64,000 nucleotides of DNA from Rhodoplanes azumiensis (GTDB lineage: Bacteria; Pseudomonadota; Alphaproteobacteria; Rhizobiales; Xanthobacteraceae), in assembly GCF_042682915.1 (NCBI RefSeq), contig NZ_JBHUIW010000004.1:186001-250000 (forward strand), written 5' to 3'. This document shows positions 42,670-50,979 of this stretch, piece by piece (position 1 is the first letter of the stretch; each line of letters opens with the position of its first letter). The notes beneath the pieces were generated by a model, which saw nothing but the letters and a program-made list of their open reading frames with translations, was not told the DNA's origin and did not search any database. The translations under genes were made by a program, and so were the position numbers.

Positions 42670-43206
42670 TCACTTCACGTCGATACGGCCGACCATGCCG
42701 GCTTCGCGGTGACCGGGAATCAAGCAGCCGAATTCAAAGCGGCCCCGCTTGTCGAAACTCCACACCAGTTCGACCTTCTGTCCGGGAGCCACCGTTCTGC
42801 CATTCGCGTGATCGTGCTTCATGTCCGGGTGCCGCTCCATGAAGTGCTTGTGGGCAAGGTTCTCGTCGGTCGTGGCCAGAACGAACTCGTGATCGAGTGC
42901 CCCGGCGTTTGCGAGCACGAATTTCACCCGATCATTGCGCCGGACCGTGAGGTGGTCGGGTACGAACAGCATCTTTCCGTCCCCTTCGCGCATCATGACC
43001 TCGACGATTCGCGACGGCTTCTTCGGGTCACCGGGGCTACCGGCGCTGTATCGAGCATGCGTGTGCTCCTCGGGTGCGGCCTCCATCCGAGGCTGCTCTG
43101 CCGGTGTCGGGATGGGGGGAGCAGATCCGCCGGCGTGTTGCGCCGAAGCAGGCAGAGTCGAGGCGAGCAAAAGCGCAAAGACTGCGGAGGTTGGCTGAAA
43201 CTGCAT
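42670..43206 (-). CDS. Periplasmic cupredoxin (CopI-like)
   Basis: A 178-residue secreted blue-copper-type protein (signal to about residue 23, then a His/Pro-rich linker). The cupredoxin domain (about 65-178) shows the type 1 copper ligands H106 (LDHEF), C161 and H166 (GCLIPGH) and M171 (GM). A His/Met-rich loop HKHFMERHPDMKHDH lies between strands. Related CopI proteins confer copper tolerance in several proteobacteria. It follows the NrsF gene by 36 bases and is probably cotranscribed from the cus operon. Confidence 0.87.
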   Translation of the reverse strand: MQFQPTSAVFALLLASTLPASAQHAGGSAPPIPTPAEQPRMEAAPEEHTHARYSAGSPGDPKKPSRIVEVMMREGDGKMLFVPDHLTVRRNDRVKFVLANAGALDHEFVLATTDENLAHKHFMERHPDMKHDHANGRTVAPGQKVELVWSFDKRGRFEFGCLIPGHREAGMVGRIDVK

Positions 43207-43242
43207 GAGTATTCTCCGTTCGGGGGAAAGGAACCAGATCGA

Positions 43243-43884
43243 CTACCAGCGCAGCAGGCGCGGACCGAGAAGCGCGCCGGCCACGGTGCAGAGGGCGATC
43301 GTGCCGCCGTACCACAGCGCCACGAACGGCACCGAATCGTCCATGCAATGGAGCGAATAGCCCATGGCGCTGAGCCCTCCGGCGACCAGTCCGGCGAGCG
43401 CGCCGGTGCGGCGGAGATCCGTCGGCATGGCCCGGCGCACGGCCCAGATCGTCAGCGCAAACGGCACCACGGCGATTACCGGTATGGAGACGAGGCACTC
43501 CACCCACTCGTTGCCGAGCACCGCCGCATGCCAGTGCGAGCGCGGTGCGAACGAGAGCGCGGCGACGGCGAGCCCCATGATCCCGATGAAGGGCAAGGCG
43601 ATTATTGCGAACGACATCCTACGCTCGCCGCCGGGACGTGCGAGTCGAGTTAGATACACGGCCGCGAGCGTCACGACGGCGAGCGTGAACACCAGCTTCG
43701 CGGCCAGATAGACGAACGCCTCGAGGTCGCCGACGTCGGACCGCACGCCGAAGCCGACGAACACCAGCACGGCCGCGGCGAGCGCTCCGAGCCCGATCGC
43801 GACGACGATTCCGCGCGACACGCTGCGCGTGTCGACCGGCTCCAGCTGCGTGCTCAGGATCGCGATCAGGTCATCGGTCTTCAT
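43243..43884 (-). CDS. nrsF: NrsF-family (DUF1109) anti-sigma membrane protein
   Basis: A 213-residue protein with six hydrophobic helices after a short cytosolic lead (MKTDDLIAILSTQLEPVDTR), the layout of DUF1109/NrsF. In Caulobacter and Bradyrhizobium such proteins hold an ECF sigma factor at the membrane and release it on heavy-metal stress. Paired Cys sites at C130 and C180 may sense metal. The ATG overlaps the sigma-factor stop (ATGA), the normal sigma/anti-sigma pairing. Confidence 0.87.
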   Translation of the reverse strand: MKTDDLIAILSTQLEPVDTRSVSRGIVVAIGLGALAAAVLVFVGFGVRSDVGDLEAFVYLAAKLVFTLAVVTLAAVYLTRLARPGGERRMSFAIIALPFIGIMGLAVAALSFAPRSHWHAAVLGNEWVECLVSIPVIAVVPFALTIWAVRRAMPTDLRRTGALAGLVAGGLSAMGYSLHCMDDSVPFVALWYGGTIALCTVAGALLGPRLLRW

Positions 43885-44438
43885 CGATTCTTCTCCTGGG
43901 CGATCGCCGTGCCGAGCGCCTTCAACCCCCGATGAATGTTCACCTTGACGGCAGATTCCGAGGCGCCGCATTTTGCGGCAGCCTCGGCGACACTGAGCCC
44001 GTCGATCTTGACGAATTGGATCGCCTGCTGCATTCGCGAGGGCAGACGGCTCAGCATGCGGCGGAGATCGAGCGCGCTCTCGGTCCCGGTATAATCGTCG
44101 ACCGCGACGACGTCCTCGGCCTGGTCGAGCCCGACATCGGCGGTCGACGTCTTGGTGCGACGCAGGTGATCGAGCAGCTTGTAGCGGGCGATGGCGAACA
44201 CCCACGGCGTCAATGGCTCGGCCGGGTCGTAGGTGTGGCGGCCCGTGTGGACCGCCATCAGCGCCTCCTGCACCAGGTCCTCGGCCTCGGCGACGCCGCG
44301 GCCGGCCCGAACCAGCCGACCGCGAAAGTACCCGCGCAGATAACCGCTCAAAGCCTGCAGAAGGTCCCGATGCGCCCGCCCGTCGCCGGCGAGGCTCGCC
44401 GTCATCAGGGCTTTGAGCGCCGGCTCCTTCGCGATCAT
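43881..44438 (-). CDS. ECF sigma factor of the copper cluster (SigF-like)
   Basis: A 185-residue sigma-70 family ECF factor. Region 2 contains AEDLVQEALMAVHTGRHTYDP and TPWVFAIARYKLLDHLRR, and region 4 contains SVAEAAAKCGASESAVKVNIHRGLK. It is linked to NrsF and embedded after cusA, only 13 bases from its stop, so the cus operon transcribes it. Five GTAACC-N16-CGAA(C/A)T sites in the cluster fit the promoter type I remember for SigF-NrsF systems, including one ahead of its own operon, which would give positive feedback. ATG 44438 has GAGG nine bases upstream; GTG 44447 is the alternative. Confidence 0.9.
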   Translation of the reverse strand: MIAKEPALKALMTASLAGDGRAHRDLLQALSGYLRGYFRGRLVRAGRGVAEAEDLVQEALMAVHTGRHTYDPAEPLTPWVFAIARYKLLDHLRRTKTSTADVGLDQAEDVVAVDDYTGTESALDLRRMLSRLPSRMQQAIQFVKIDGLSVAEAAAKCGASESAVKVNIHRGLKALGTAIAQEKNR

Positions 44439-44451
44439 CGCGACCACCTCG

Positions 44452-47400
44452 TCATGCCACCGGGGCCGGCATGCGGTCGTGGGCCTTCGAACCCTCCTCG
44501 CGATCCTCAGGCTTCAGCCTCGTCACCACGCCGCTCTTCACCACCGCGTAGACCGCCGGGATGACGATCAGGGTCAAGACGGTCGACGACACCATGCCGC
44601 CGATCATCGGCACGGCGATCCGCTGCATCACCTCGGCGCCGGTGCCGTGGCTCCACATGATCGGCAGCAGGCCGGCCATGATGGCGGCGACCGTCATCAT
44701 CTTGGGCCGCACCCGCTCGACCGCCCCGGTCATGATCGCCGCATAGAGGTCATCGCGGGTGAACGGCCGGCCCTGCGCCGCCCGCTCCGCCCGCAACTCC
44801 TCGAGGGCGTGATCGAGATAGATCAGCATCACGACGCCGGTCTCGGCGGCGACGCCGGCGAGCGCGATGAAGCCGACCGCGACGGCGACCGACAGGTTGA
44901 AGCCCAGCCACCACATCAGCCACAGTCCGCCGACCAGCGCGAACGGCACCGACAACATCACGATCACGCTCTCGGTGACGCGGCGGAAGTTGAGGTAGAG
45001 GAGCAGGAAGATGATCAGCAGCGTGATCGGCACGACGATCTGCAGCCGCGCCTTAGCCCGCTCCATGTACTCGAACTGGCCGCTCCACGAGACCGAATAG
45101 CCGGGCGGGAACGCGACCTTCTCCTGCACGGCCTTCTGGGCGTCGGCGACGTAGCCGCCGACGTCGCGGTCGCGCATGTCGACATAGATGTAGACGGCGA
45201 GTTGGGCGTTCTCGGTCCGGATGGTGGCGGGCCCACGCCCGAGGCCGACCTTGGCGATCTGTCCGAGCGGCACGGTACCGCCCTCCGGCGTGGGGACGAG
45301 CACCTGGGTGGCGATCGCGGCCGGATCGCTGCGGTAGTCGCGCGGGTAGCGCACCGCCACGGAGTAGCGCTCGCGGCCCTCGACCGTGGTGGTGACCGGC
45401 TCGGCGCCGAGCGCCGCCGCGACCATGTTCTGCAGGTCGTCGATGGTCAGCCCGTAGCGGGCGATCTGGGCGCGGTCCGGATCGATGTTGAGGTAATAGC
45501 CGCCGATCACCCGCTCGGCGAAGGCGCTGGTGGTGCCCGGGACGGTGCGCACCGCCGCCTCGATCTTGCGCGCGAGCGCCTCCAGCTCGACCAGATCGGG
45601 CCCGTAGACCTTGATGCCGATCGGGGTGCGGATGCCGGTCGAGAGCATGTCGGTGCGCGCCTTGATCGGCATGGTCCAGGCGTTCGAGACACCGGGGAAC
45701 TGCAGCGCTCCGTCCATCTCGGCGATCAGCTTGTCCGTGGTCATGCCGGGCCGCCACTCGCGTTCCGGCTTGAGGTTGATGATGGTCTCGAACATCTCGG
45801 TCGGGGCCGGGTCGGTCGCCGTCGAGGCCCGGCCGGCCTTCCCCCACACCGAGGCGACCTCGGGGAAGCTCTTGATGATCTTGTTCTGGGTCTGCAGCAG
45901 CTCCGCCGCCTTGGTGACCGACAGACCCGGGAACGCGCTCGGCATGTAGAACAGCGTCCCCTCGTTGAGGGTGGGCATGAACTCCGAGCCGAGCTTCATG
46001 GCCGGCCACGCGCTCGCGGCGAGGATCAGCACAGCCGCCAGAATCGTGAGGCCCTTGAAGCGGAGTGCGGCGACGATGATCGGCCGGTAGGCCCAGATCA
46101 GGACCCGGTTCACCGGGTTCTTGTGCTCCGGCATGATCCGCCCGCGCACGAACAGCAGCATCAGGGCGGGAACCAGGGTCACCGAGAGGAACGCGGCCGC
46201 CGCCATGGCGAAGGTCTTGGTGAAGGCGAGCGGCTTGAACATCCGCCCTTCCTGCGCCTCGAGCGCGAAGATCGGCAGGAACGAGACCGTGATGATCAAG
46301 AGGCTGAAGAACAACGCCGGCCCGACCTCGATCGCCGCCTCGACGAGGGATTCGTGGCGGGGCTTGCCGGGCGGCGCCCGCTCGAGGTGCTTGTGGGCGT
46401 TCTCGATCATGACGATCGAGGCGTCGACCATGGCGCCGACCGCGATGGCGATGCCGCCGAGGCTCATGATGTTGGACGAGAGCCCGAGCGTGTACATCAA
46501 CAGGTAGGCGATCAGCACGCCCACCGGGAGTGTGACGATGGCGACGAAGGCGCTGCGCACGTGCAGGAGGAACAGCACACAGACGGCGGCGACGATGATG
46601 CTCTCCTCGATCAGCGTCCCCTTGAGGGTCTCGATCGCCCGGTGGATCAGGTCGGAGCGATCGTACACCGGCACGATGTCGACCCCGGCCGGCAGGCTCG
46701 AGGCGATGTCGGCGAGGCGCTTCTTGACGTTGCCGATGACCGTGAGGGCGTTCTCGCCGGAGCGCTGCAGCGCGATGCCGGTCACGGCTTCGCCCTCGCC
46801 GTCGACCTCGGTGAGGCCGCGGCGCTCGTCCGGCGCGAGCTCCACGCGGGCGACGTCGCGGAGGAACACCGGCACGCCCTTGTCGCTCTTGACGACGACG
46901 TCGCGCAGGTCGTCGAGGCTCTTGATGTAGCCGCGCCCGCGGATCGCGAACTCGGTCTCGGACAGCTCGACGGTGCGGCCGCCGACGTCGCGGTTGCTCG
47001 CCTTGATGGCGGCGTTGACCTTGTCGAGCGGGATGCCGAGCGCCTGCAGCCGGCGCGGATCGACCACGACGCTGTACTGCTTGACGAAGCCGCCGACACT
47101 CGCCGCCTCGGCGACACCTTCGGCCTTGGCGACCGCGAAGCGGATCTGGAAATCCTGCAGACTGCGCAGCTCGGCGAGCGTGTGCTGGGCGCTGCGCACG
47201 ACGTACTGATAGACCCAGCCGACCCCGGTCGCGTCCGGGCCGAGCGAGGGCGTGACGCCGGTCGGCAGGCGGCGTTGCGCGGCGCCGAGATACTCCAGCA
47301 CGCGCGAGCGCGCCCAGTAGAGGTCGGTGCCGTCCTCGAAGATCACGTACACGAACGACACGCCGAAGAACGAGAAGGCCCGCACTGTCTTCGATTTCGG

Positions 47401-47628
47401 CACGCTCAGCATCGAGGTCGCGAGCGGATAGGTGACTTGGTCCTCGACCACCTGCGGGGCCTGTCCGGCGTATTCGGTGTAGACGATGACCTGGACGTCG
47501 GAGAGGTCCGGGATGGCGTCGAGCGGCACCTTGTGGACCGCGTAAATGCCGCCCAGCGTCACGAACAGGGTCGCGAGCGCGACCAGGAACCCGTTGCGGG
47601 CCGACCAGCGGATGATGGCGCCGATCAT
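44452..47628 (-). CDS. cusA: CusA-type Cu(I)/Ag(I) RND efflux pump
   Basis: A 1058-residue heavy-metal RND pump with 12 transmembrane helices and two large periplasmic loops. Helix 4 carries GGIAIAVGAMVDASIVMIEN with the proton-relay Asp and Glu. The three methionines that bind Cu(I) in E. coli CusA have counterparts here in LFYMPS, PTEMFET and TDMLSTG, so Cu/Ag rather than Zn/Co/Cd is favoured. It works with the adaptor encoded just upstream and the TolC-like protein at 40.7-42.2 kb. Its start overlaps the stop of a 33-codon frame (ATGA). Confidence 0.95.
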   Translation of the reverse strand: MIGAIIRWSARNGFLVALATLFVTLGGIYAVHKVPLDAIPDLSDVQVIVYTEYAGQAPQVVEDQVTYPLATSMLSVPKSKTVRAFSFFGVSFVYVIFEDGTDLYWARSRVLEYLGAAQRRLPTGVTPSLGPDATGVGWVYQYVVRSAQHTLAELRSLQDFQIRFAVAKAEGVAEAASVGGFVKQYSVVVDPRRLQALGIPLDKVNAAIKASNRDVGGRTVELSETEFAIRGRGYIKSLDDLRDVVVKSDKGVPVFLRDVARVELAPDERRGLTEVDGEGEAVTGIALQRSGENALTVIGNVKKRLADIASSLPAGVDIVPVYDRSDLIHRAIETLKGTLIEESIIVAAVCVLFLLHVRSAFVAIVTLPVGVLIAYLLMYTLGLSSNIMSLGGIAIAVGAMVDASIVMIENAHKHLERAPPGKPRHESLVEAAIEVGPALFFSLLIITVSFLPIFALEAQEGRMFKPLAFTKTFAMAAAAFLSVTLVPALMLLFVRGRIMPEHKNPVNRVLIWAYRPIIVAALRFKGLTILAAVLILAASAWPAMKLGSEFMPTLNEGTLFYMPSAFPGLSVTKAAELLQTQNKIIKSFPEVASVWGKAGRASTATDPAPTEMFETIINLKPEREWRPGMTTDKLIAEMDGALQFPGVSNAWTMPIKARTDMLSTGIRTPIGIKVYGPDLVELEALARKIEAAVRTVPGTTSAFAERVIGGYYLNIDPDRAQIARYGLTIDDLQNMVAAALGAEPVTTTVEGRERYSVAVRYPRDYRSDPAAIATQVLVPTPEGGTVPLGQIAKVGLGRGPATIRTENAQLAVYIYVDMRDRDVGGYVADAQKAVQEKVAFPPGYSVSWSGQFEYMERAKARLQIVVPITLLIIFLLLYLNFRRVTESVIVMLSVPFALVGGLWLMWWLGFNLSVAVAVGFIALAGVAAETGVVMLIYLDHALEELRAERAAQGRPFTRDDLYAAIMTGAVERVRPKMMTVAAIMAGLLPIMWSHGTGAEVMQRIAVPMIGGMVSSTVLTLIVIPAVYAVVKSGVVTRLKPEDREEGSKAHDRMPAPVA

Positions 47629-47726
47629 CGGATCACCCAGGAGGTCGAAAAACTCGTCGTCATGGAGCGGGCCCGGCCGGCCAGCCGTGCGTCGTGTTCG
47701 GGCCTACCGTAGAAAGGGGCGATCAT
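47625..47726 (-). CDS. 33-codon coupling ORF between cusB and cusA
   Basis: ATG 47726 overlaps the cusB stop (ATGA) and its own TGA (47627-47625) overlaps the cusA ATG in the same way, so it exactly bridges the 94-bp gap. The product is 33 residues with no hydrophobic helix and no family. It could serve as a translational coupler for cusA, which lacks a strong Shine-Dalgarno sequence, rather than as a functional peptide. Confidence 0.45.
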   Translation of the reverse strand: MIAPFYGRPEHDARLAGRARSMTTSFSTSWVIR

Positions 47727-49159
47727 CGGGCCGCCTCGGGGGTCGTGAAGGATTTCAGGGCGGCATTGAGGTTGCTCTCGGAGTCGATCAGGAACGTCGC
47801 CGTGGTCACCACCGGCTCGCCCTCGGCGACGCCGTCCAGCACTTCGACGTAGCCCTGGCCGCGCGCCCCGAGCGTCACGTCGCGCGGCTCGAAGCGGCCT
47901 TCCTCCTTGGCGACGAACACGACGCGCCGCGCGCCGGAGTCGATCACGGCGGCTTCCGGGACGACGATCCGCGGAGCTTCCTCACTGCCGGCGTGGAACA
48001 CCACGTCGGCGTACATGTCGTTGCGCAGCCGGCCGGCGCGATTGTCGAGTTCGATACGCACGCGGGCCGTGCGCGTCTCCGGCCGCAGATCCGGGTAGAT
48101 GAACGTGACGGTGCCCTCGAGCGGCTCGGTCGGATAGGCGCGCAGGATCACGTCGGCGTGCATGCCCTCGTGAATCGCGGCGAGGTCGTGCTCCGACACC
48201 TCGGCGATCACCCACATGCGGGAGAGGTCGGCGATGCGGTAGAGCTCGTCCCCCGGCATCAGGCGCTGGCCGTTGACGATCTTCTTGTCGATCACGACCC
48301 CGTCGGCGGGCGACAGCCAGTCGAGCGTACGGGGGTTGGTGCCCTTGGCGCGGACGTCCTGGATGTGCGCCTCGGGCACGCCGAGATTGCGCAGCTTCTG
48401 CATCGCGCCGTCGAGGGTCTGCGGGCCGACGCCGTTGAGCCGCCCCTGCACCGAGACGGCGATGTTCAGGTCCACCTGGGCGAGCTGAATGTCCTTGCTG
48501 TAGATCCGGAACAGCGGCTGGCCGGCACGCACCTTCGCTCCCGTGGTGTCGACGAACAGAGCTTCGACATAGGACTCCGAGCGCACCGTCACGGTGGTGA
48601 GGCGGCGCTCGTCGTACTTCACGGTGCCGACGCCGCGCACCGCGCGCACCAGCACGCGCGCCGCCGCCGGCTCGGTGCGCACGCCGCTGCGCTGGACTTT
48701 GGCGAGGCTGACCTTGACCGACTTGCCGTCGCTGGGCTCGTCGCCGTCGTAGACGGGGACGTAGTCCATCCCCATCGGATCCTTCTTCGGCACCGGCGAG
48801 ACGTCCGGCAGCCCCATCGGATTGCGGTAGTAGAGGATCTTGCGGGTCGCATCGACCACCGGCTTCGGCGCGACGCCGGCGAGCGGCGGCTCCTGCGAGT
48901 CGGTGACCGGCAGGAACGCACGGCCGTTCTCGTCCGTCCGCGGCGTCGCCGACCACCGTGGCGCCCCGCTGGGGTCGCGCCAGTACAGGATCGGTTCCTG
49001 CGGGCCCGCCGCCGCGTGACCGGCGTGCGCCGCCCCCTGGGACTGCGCGAGCGCGGGCGCCGCGCCGGGCAACAAGCGCCACGGCGCCAGCGTCACGGCG
49101 CCGATCGCGGTTCCGGCCAGCGCTGCGGCGGCGACGAGCAGAACGGTCGTTCGAGTCAT
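47723..49159 (-). CDS. cusB: CusB-type periplasmic adaptor with two heavy-metal-binding modules
   Basis: A 478-residue RND membrane-fusion protein with an N-terminal anchor/signal (about 7-38). Residues 108-138 form a heavy-metal-binding module (ILYYRNPMGLPDVSPVPKKD then PMGMDYVPVY). A second, degenerate copy at 57-86 (ILYWRDPSGAPRWSATP) has lost its Met residues. The barrel-sandwich, coiled-coil hairpin and beta-barrel follow. CusB takes Cu(I)/Ag(I) from CusF and docks CusA to the outer-membrane channel. It is the third gene of the operon starting at 49919. Confidence 0.93.
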   Translation of the reverse strand: MTRTTVLLVAAAALAGTAIGAVTLAPWRLLPGAAPALAQSQGAAHAGHAAAGPQEPILYWRDPSGAPRWSATPRTDENGRAFLPVTDSQEPPLAGVAPKPVVDATRKILYYRNPMGLPDVSPVPKKDPMGMDYVPVYDGDEPSDGKSVKVSLAKVQRSGVRTEPAAARVLVRAVRGVGTVKYDERRLTTVTVRSESYVEALFVDTTGAKVRAGQPLFRIYSKDIQLAQVDLNIAVSVQGRLNGVGPQTLDGAMQKLRNLGVPEAHIQDVRAKGTNPRTLDWLSPADGVVIDKKIVNGQRLMPGDELYRIADLSRMWVIAEVSEHDLAAIHEGMHADVILRAYPTEPLEGTVTFIYPDLRPETRTARVRIELDNRAGRLRNDMYADVVFHAGSEEAPRIVVPEAAVIDSGARRVVFVAKEEGRFEPRDVTLGARGQGYVEVLDGVAEGEPVVTTATFLIDSESNLNAALKSFTTPEAAR

Positions 49160-49211
49160 GGGATCACCCTTGGAGGGCGCAACGGAAGGTCCGGCGCGCC
49201 TTCTCGTCGTG

Positions 49212-49607
49212 TCACTTCACCGCTTTGACGATGACCTTGCTCTGCACCGTGTCGGGCTCGCCCTGCACCTTGGCGGAGAGCAGGACCTGATAGCGGCCGG
49301 GCATCGGCAGGTCGGTCTTGAACGAGTACGTGCCGGGCTCCTTCGACGGCACCACCTCGACGGGCGACACCATGTCGGCCATGCCGTCCGGCGCCATGTC
49401 GACCCGGGTGCGGACGATCACGGCGTCGGGCACCGCCTTGCCGGTCGGCTTGTGGACGAGGCGGAGCGTGACGATCACGTCGTCGCCCTTCTTCATCTCG
49501 GGCGCCACGGCCTCGAACGCGTAGTCGTTCGCGCCGGCGCGGGCCGCCGTCGAACCGAGGAGGGCGAGGGCCACGGCAGGCGCGGCGATCCAGAGGCTGG
49601 GCTTCAT
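49212..49607 (-). CDS. FixH/YtkA-like periplasmic protein
   Basis: A 131-residue secreted protein (signal to about residue 24), then an immunoglobulin-like domain with KKGDDVIVTLRLVHKPTGKAV and TRVDMAPDGMADM. The end reads PMPGRYQVLLSAKVQGEPD. This is the YtkA/FixH pattern seen beside many CusBA pumps and copper oxidases; a copper-chaperone role has been proposed for the group. Met residues in the loop M103-M106 region may bind Cu. ATG 49607 follows AGGACCC. Confidence 0.78.
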   Translation of the reverse strand: MKPSLWIAAPAVALALLGSTAARAGANDYAFEAVAPEMKKGDDVIVTLRLVHKPTGKAVPDAVIVRTRVDMAPDGMADMVSPVEVVPSKEPGTYSFKTDLPMPGRYQVLLSAKVQGEPDTVQSKVIVKAVK

Positions 49608-49673
49608 GGTGGGTCCTTTCGAGCGATTGGTGATGGGCATGCCCACCCAGGGTGGGTTCCACTACTCGGTGAA

Positions 49674-49919
49674 CTACCGATGGTGGAGATTTCCGGCAGG
49701 GATACGGCCGACGCGCTCGCGGCTTCCGACGGCGTCGGGGCCGGCGTGCATGAACAGGTGCAGCAGAACGCAGACGAGCAAGGGCAGCATGACGACCAGC
49801 GTGCCGCTGGGCTGTCGGGACGTGATCTCGCCTGAGACGAGCAGCCCGATCGTTGCGACGAGCCCGGTCCCGAGCAAGGCGCCCAAGACGAGCGCTAGGC
49901 CGTTGCGGATCAAGGTCAT
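49674..49919 (-). CDS. DUF2933-like small membrane protein
   Basis: An 81-residue protein with two hydrophobic helices. The second ends in the typical MLPLLVCVLLHLFMHAG, like DUF2933 peptides that accompany copper and multidrug-resistance loci. It is the first gene after the ECF-type promoter at 49979-50006 and so probably heads the long operon through cusB, cusA, the sigma factor, nrsF and the cupredoxin. The longer open frame from 50078 crosses that promoter and is unlikely. Confidence 0.7.
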   Translation of the reverse strand: MTLIRNGLALVLGALLGTGLVATIGLLVSGEITSRQPSGTLVVMLPLLVCVLLHLFMHAGPDAVGSRERVGRIPAGNLHHR

Positions 49920-49978
49920 GATGCTCCCCCGGGCCGGGAGGGCGAATTCTGCGGTGCGCCCTTCCGGCCTCTTCGAAT

Positions 49979-50006
49979 AGTTCGTCGCTCGGGCGAATCC
50001 GGTTAC
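49979..50006 (-). promoter_or_regulatory. ECF-sigma promoter of the cus operon
   Basis: On the minus strand GTAACC (50006-50001), 16 bases, CGAACT (49984-49979), 59 bp before ATG 49919. It would drive the operon containing the sigma-factor gene itself, implying autoactivation. Confidence 0.75.
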
Positions 50007-50074
50007 AGAAAAAGTCATCGCCCAGCCGACTTCGAATATCCTGCTGCAATTACTAAGAAATTTCTTCCAAGGGA

Positions 50075-50305
50075 TCACTGCGAGCGGTGCGGCATCGAGG
50101 AACTCGGCCCACCTTGATACCGGTGCGCATTGTAGGTTCGCGGCGCCGGTTTCGGCTCGACCGTCTTCGCCGCCGGCGGCTTGGTCATCGTATGAGGGAC
50201 CGGGCTCTTCGGTCCGCCCTGATATTGATGGACGTTCTGCGCCATCGCCGGGCCTGCGATCAGGCCCGACAGGATCACGCTCATCACCAACGTCCTCGGC
50301 TTCAT
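50075..50305 (-). CDS. Small secreted YQGGP-motif protein (two copies)
   Basis: A 76-residue protein: signal of about 22 residues (ending AMAQ), then two copies of HxYQGGPxSxxPH (NVHQYQGGPKSPVPH and NAHRYQGGPSSSMPH) separated by a Lys/Pro linker. The motif is shared with the protein at 40378-40587. His on both sides of each motif makes metal binding plausible. ATG 50305 is chosen because the signal starts there. No known family is recognised. Confidence 0.72.
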   Translation of the reverse strand: MKPRTLVMSVILSGLIAGPAMAQNVHQYQGGPKSPVPHTMTKPPAAKTVEPKPAPRTYNAHRYQGGPSSSMPHRSQ

Positions 50306-50345
50306 GGTCTTCGTCCTCTCTGTTGCGCGACAGCGCACATCCAGG

Positions 50346-50373
50346 AGTTCGAAGGCGAGCGGCGTCCGGTTAC
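50346..50373 (-). promoter_or_regulatory. ECF-sigma promoter of the two-copy YQGGP gene
   Basis: On the minus strand GTAACC (50373-50368), 16 bases, CGAACT (50351-50346), 40 bp before ATG 50305. Confidence 0.72.
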
Positions 50374-50469
50374 ACGAAAAATGCGGTCAGGTGGCTCCGG
50401 CCCGGTCACGGTCGGAACAAGGGTTTCCGCCCAGGATTGGTTGAGCGAGCCCCCGCCGGGAGATCACCG

Positions 50470-50961
50470 ATGTCGTATGCGCGCTTTTTGCTGATGATCG
50501 CCGCCTCGACGGTCGTGATGTTCGGCCTGATGTATCTGAACACGTTCGCACTCGACCACGTCTGGTTCAGCCAGACCCGAACCTGGATGGCGTTGGTGAT
50601 GGGAGCCGTCATGGCCGTCATCATGCTCGGATTCATGTGGGGCATGTACTCGAACCGCCGCGCGAATATCGCGATCGTCCTGGTCAGCGCGGTCGTGTTC
50701 ACGCTCGCGCTCTGGCTCGTCCGCAGCCAGGAGACCGTCGCCGACGTCTCGTACATGAAGGCAATGATCCCGCACCACTCGATCGCGATCATGACGAGCG
50801 AACGCGCCCACATCAAAGACCCGCGGGTGCGAAAGCTCGCCGACGGCATCATCGAGGCGCAGGTCCGTGAAATCCGCGAGATGGAGCAACTCGTCGCCGA
50901 CCTCGAGCGAAATCCGACCCCGGCCGAGGCGAGAAACCTCCCTCCACGTCCACCGAACTAA
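50470..50961 (+). CDS. Membrane-anchored DUF305 protein
   Basis: A 163-residue protein with three N-terminal transmembrane helices (about 4-22, 38-58, 65-83) and a C-terminal four-helix DUF305 region: YMKAMIPHHSIAIMTSERA then DPRVRKLADGIIEAQVREI. The paired His (PHH) and Met are conserved in the family, which is ferritin-like and common in copper or mercury loci. It is divergent from the YQGGP gene and ends 18 bases before the convergent copA stop. No ECF-type promoter was found for it. Confidence 0.82.
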   Translation: MSYARFLLMIAASTVVMFGLMYLNTFALDHVWFSQTRTWMALVMGAVMAVIMLGFMWGMYSNRRANIAIVLVSAVVFTLALWLVRSQETVADVSYMKAMIPHHSIAIMTSERAHIKDPRVRKLADGIIEAQVREIREMEQLVADLERNPTPAEARNLPPRPPN

Positions 50962-50979
50962 ACGCCGCGATCGCTTCGC

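Noticed and set aside
44413..47712. 1099-codon open frame on the plus strand opposite cusA
   Set aside because: Shadow frame with extreme Asp/Arg/His/Gly composition and no domain; cusA is unmistakable on the other strand.
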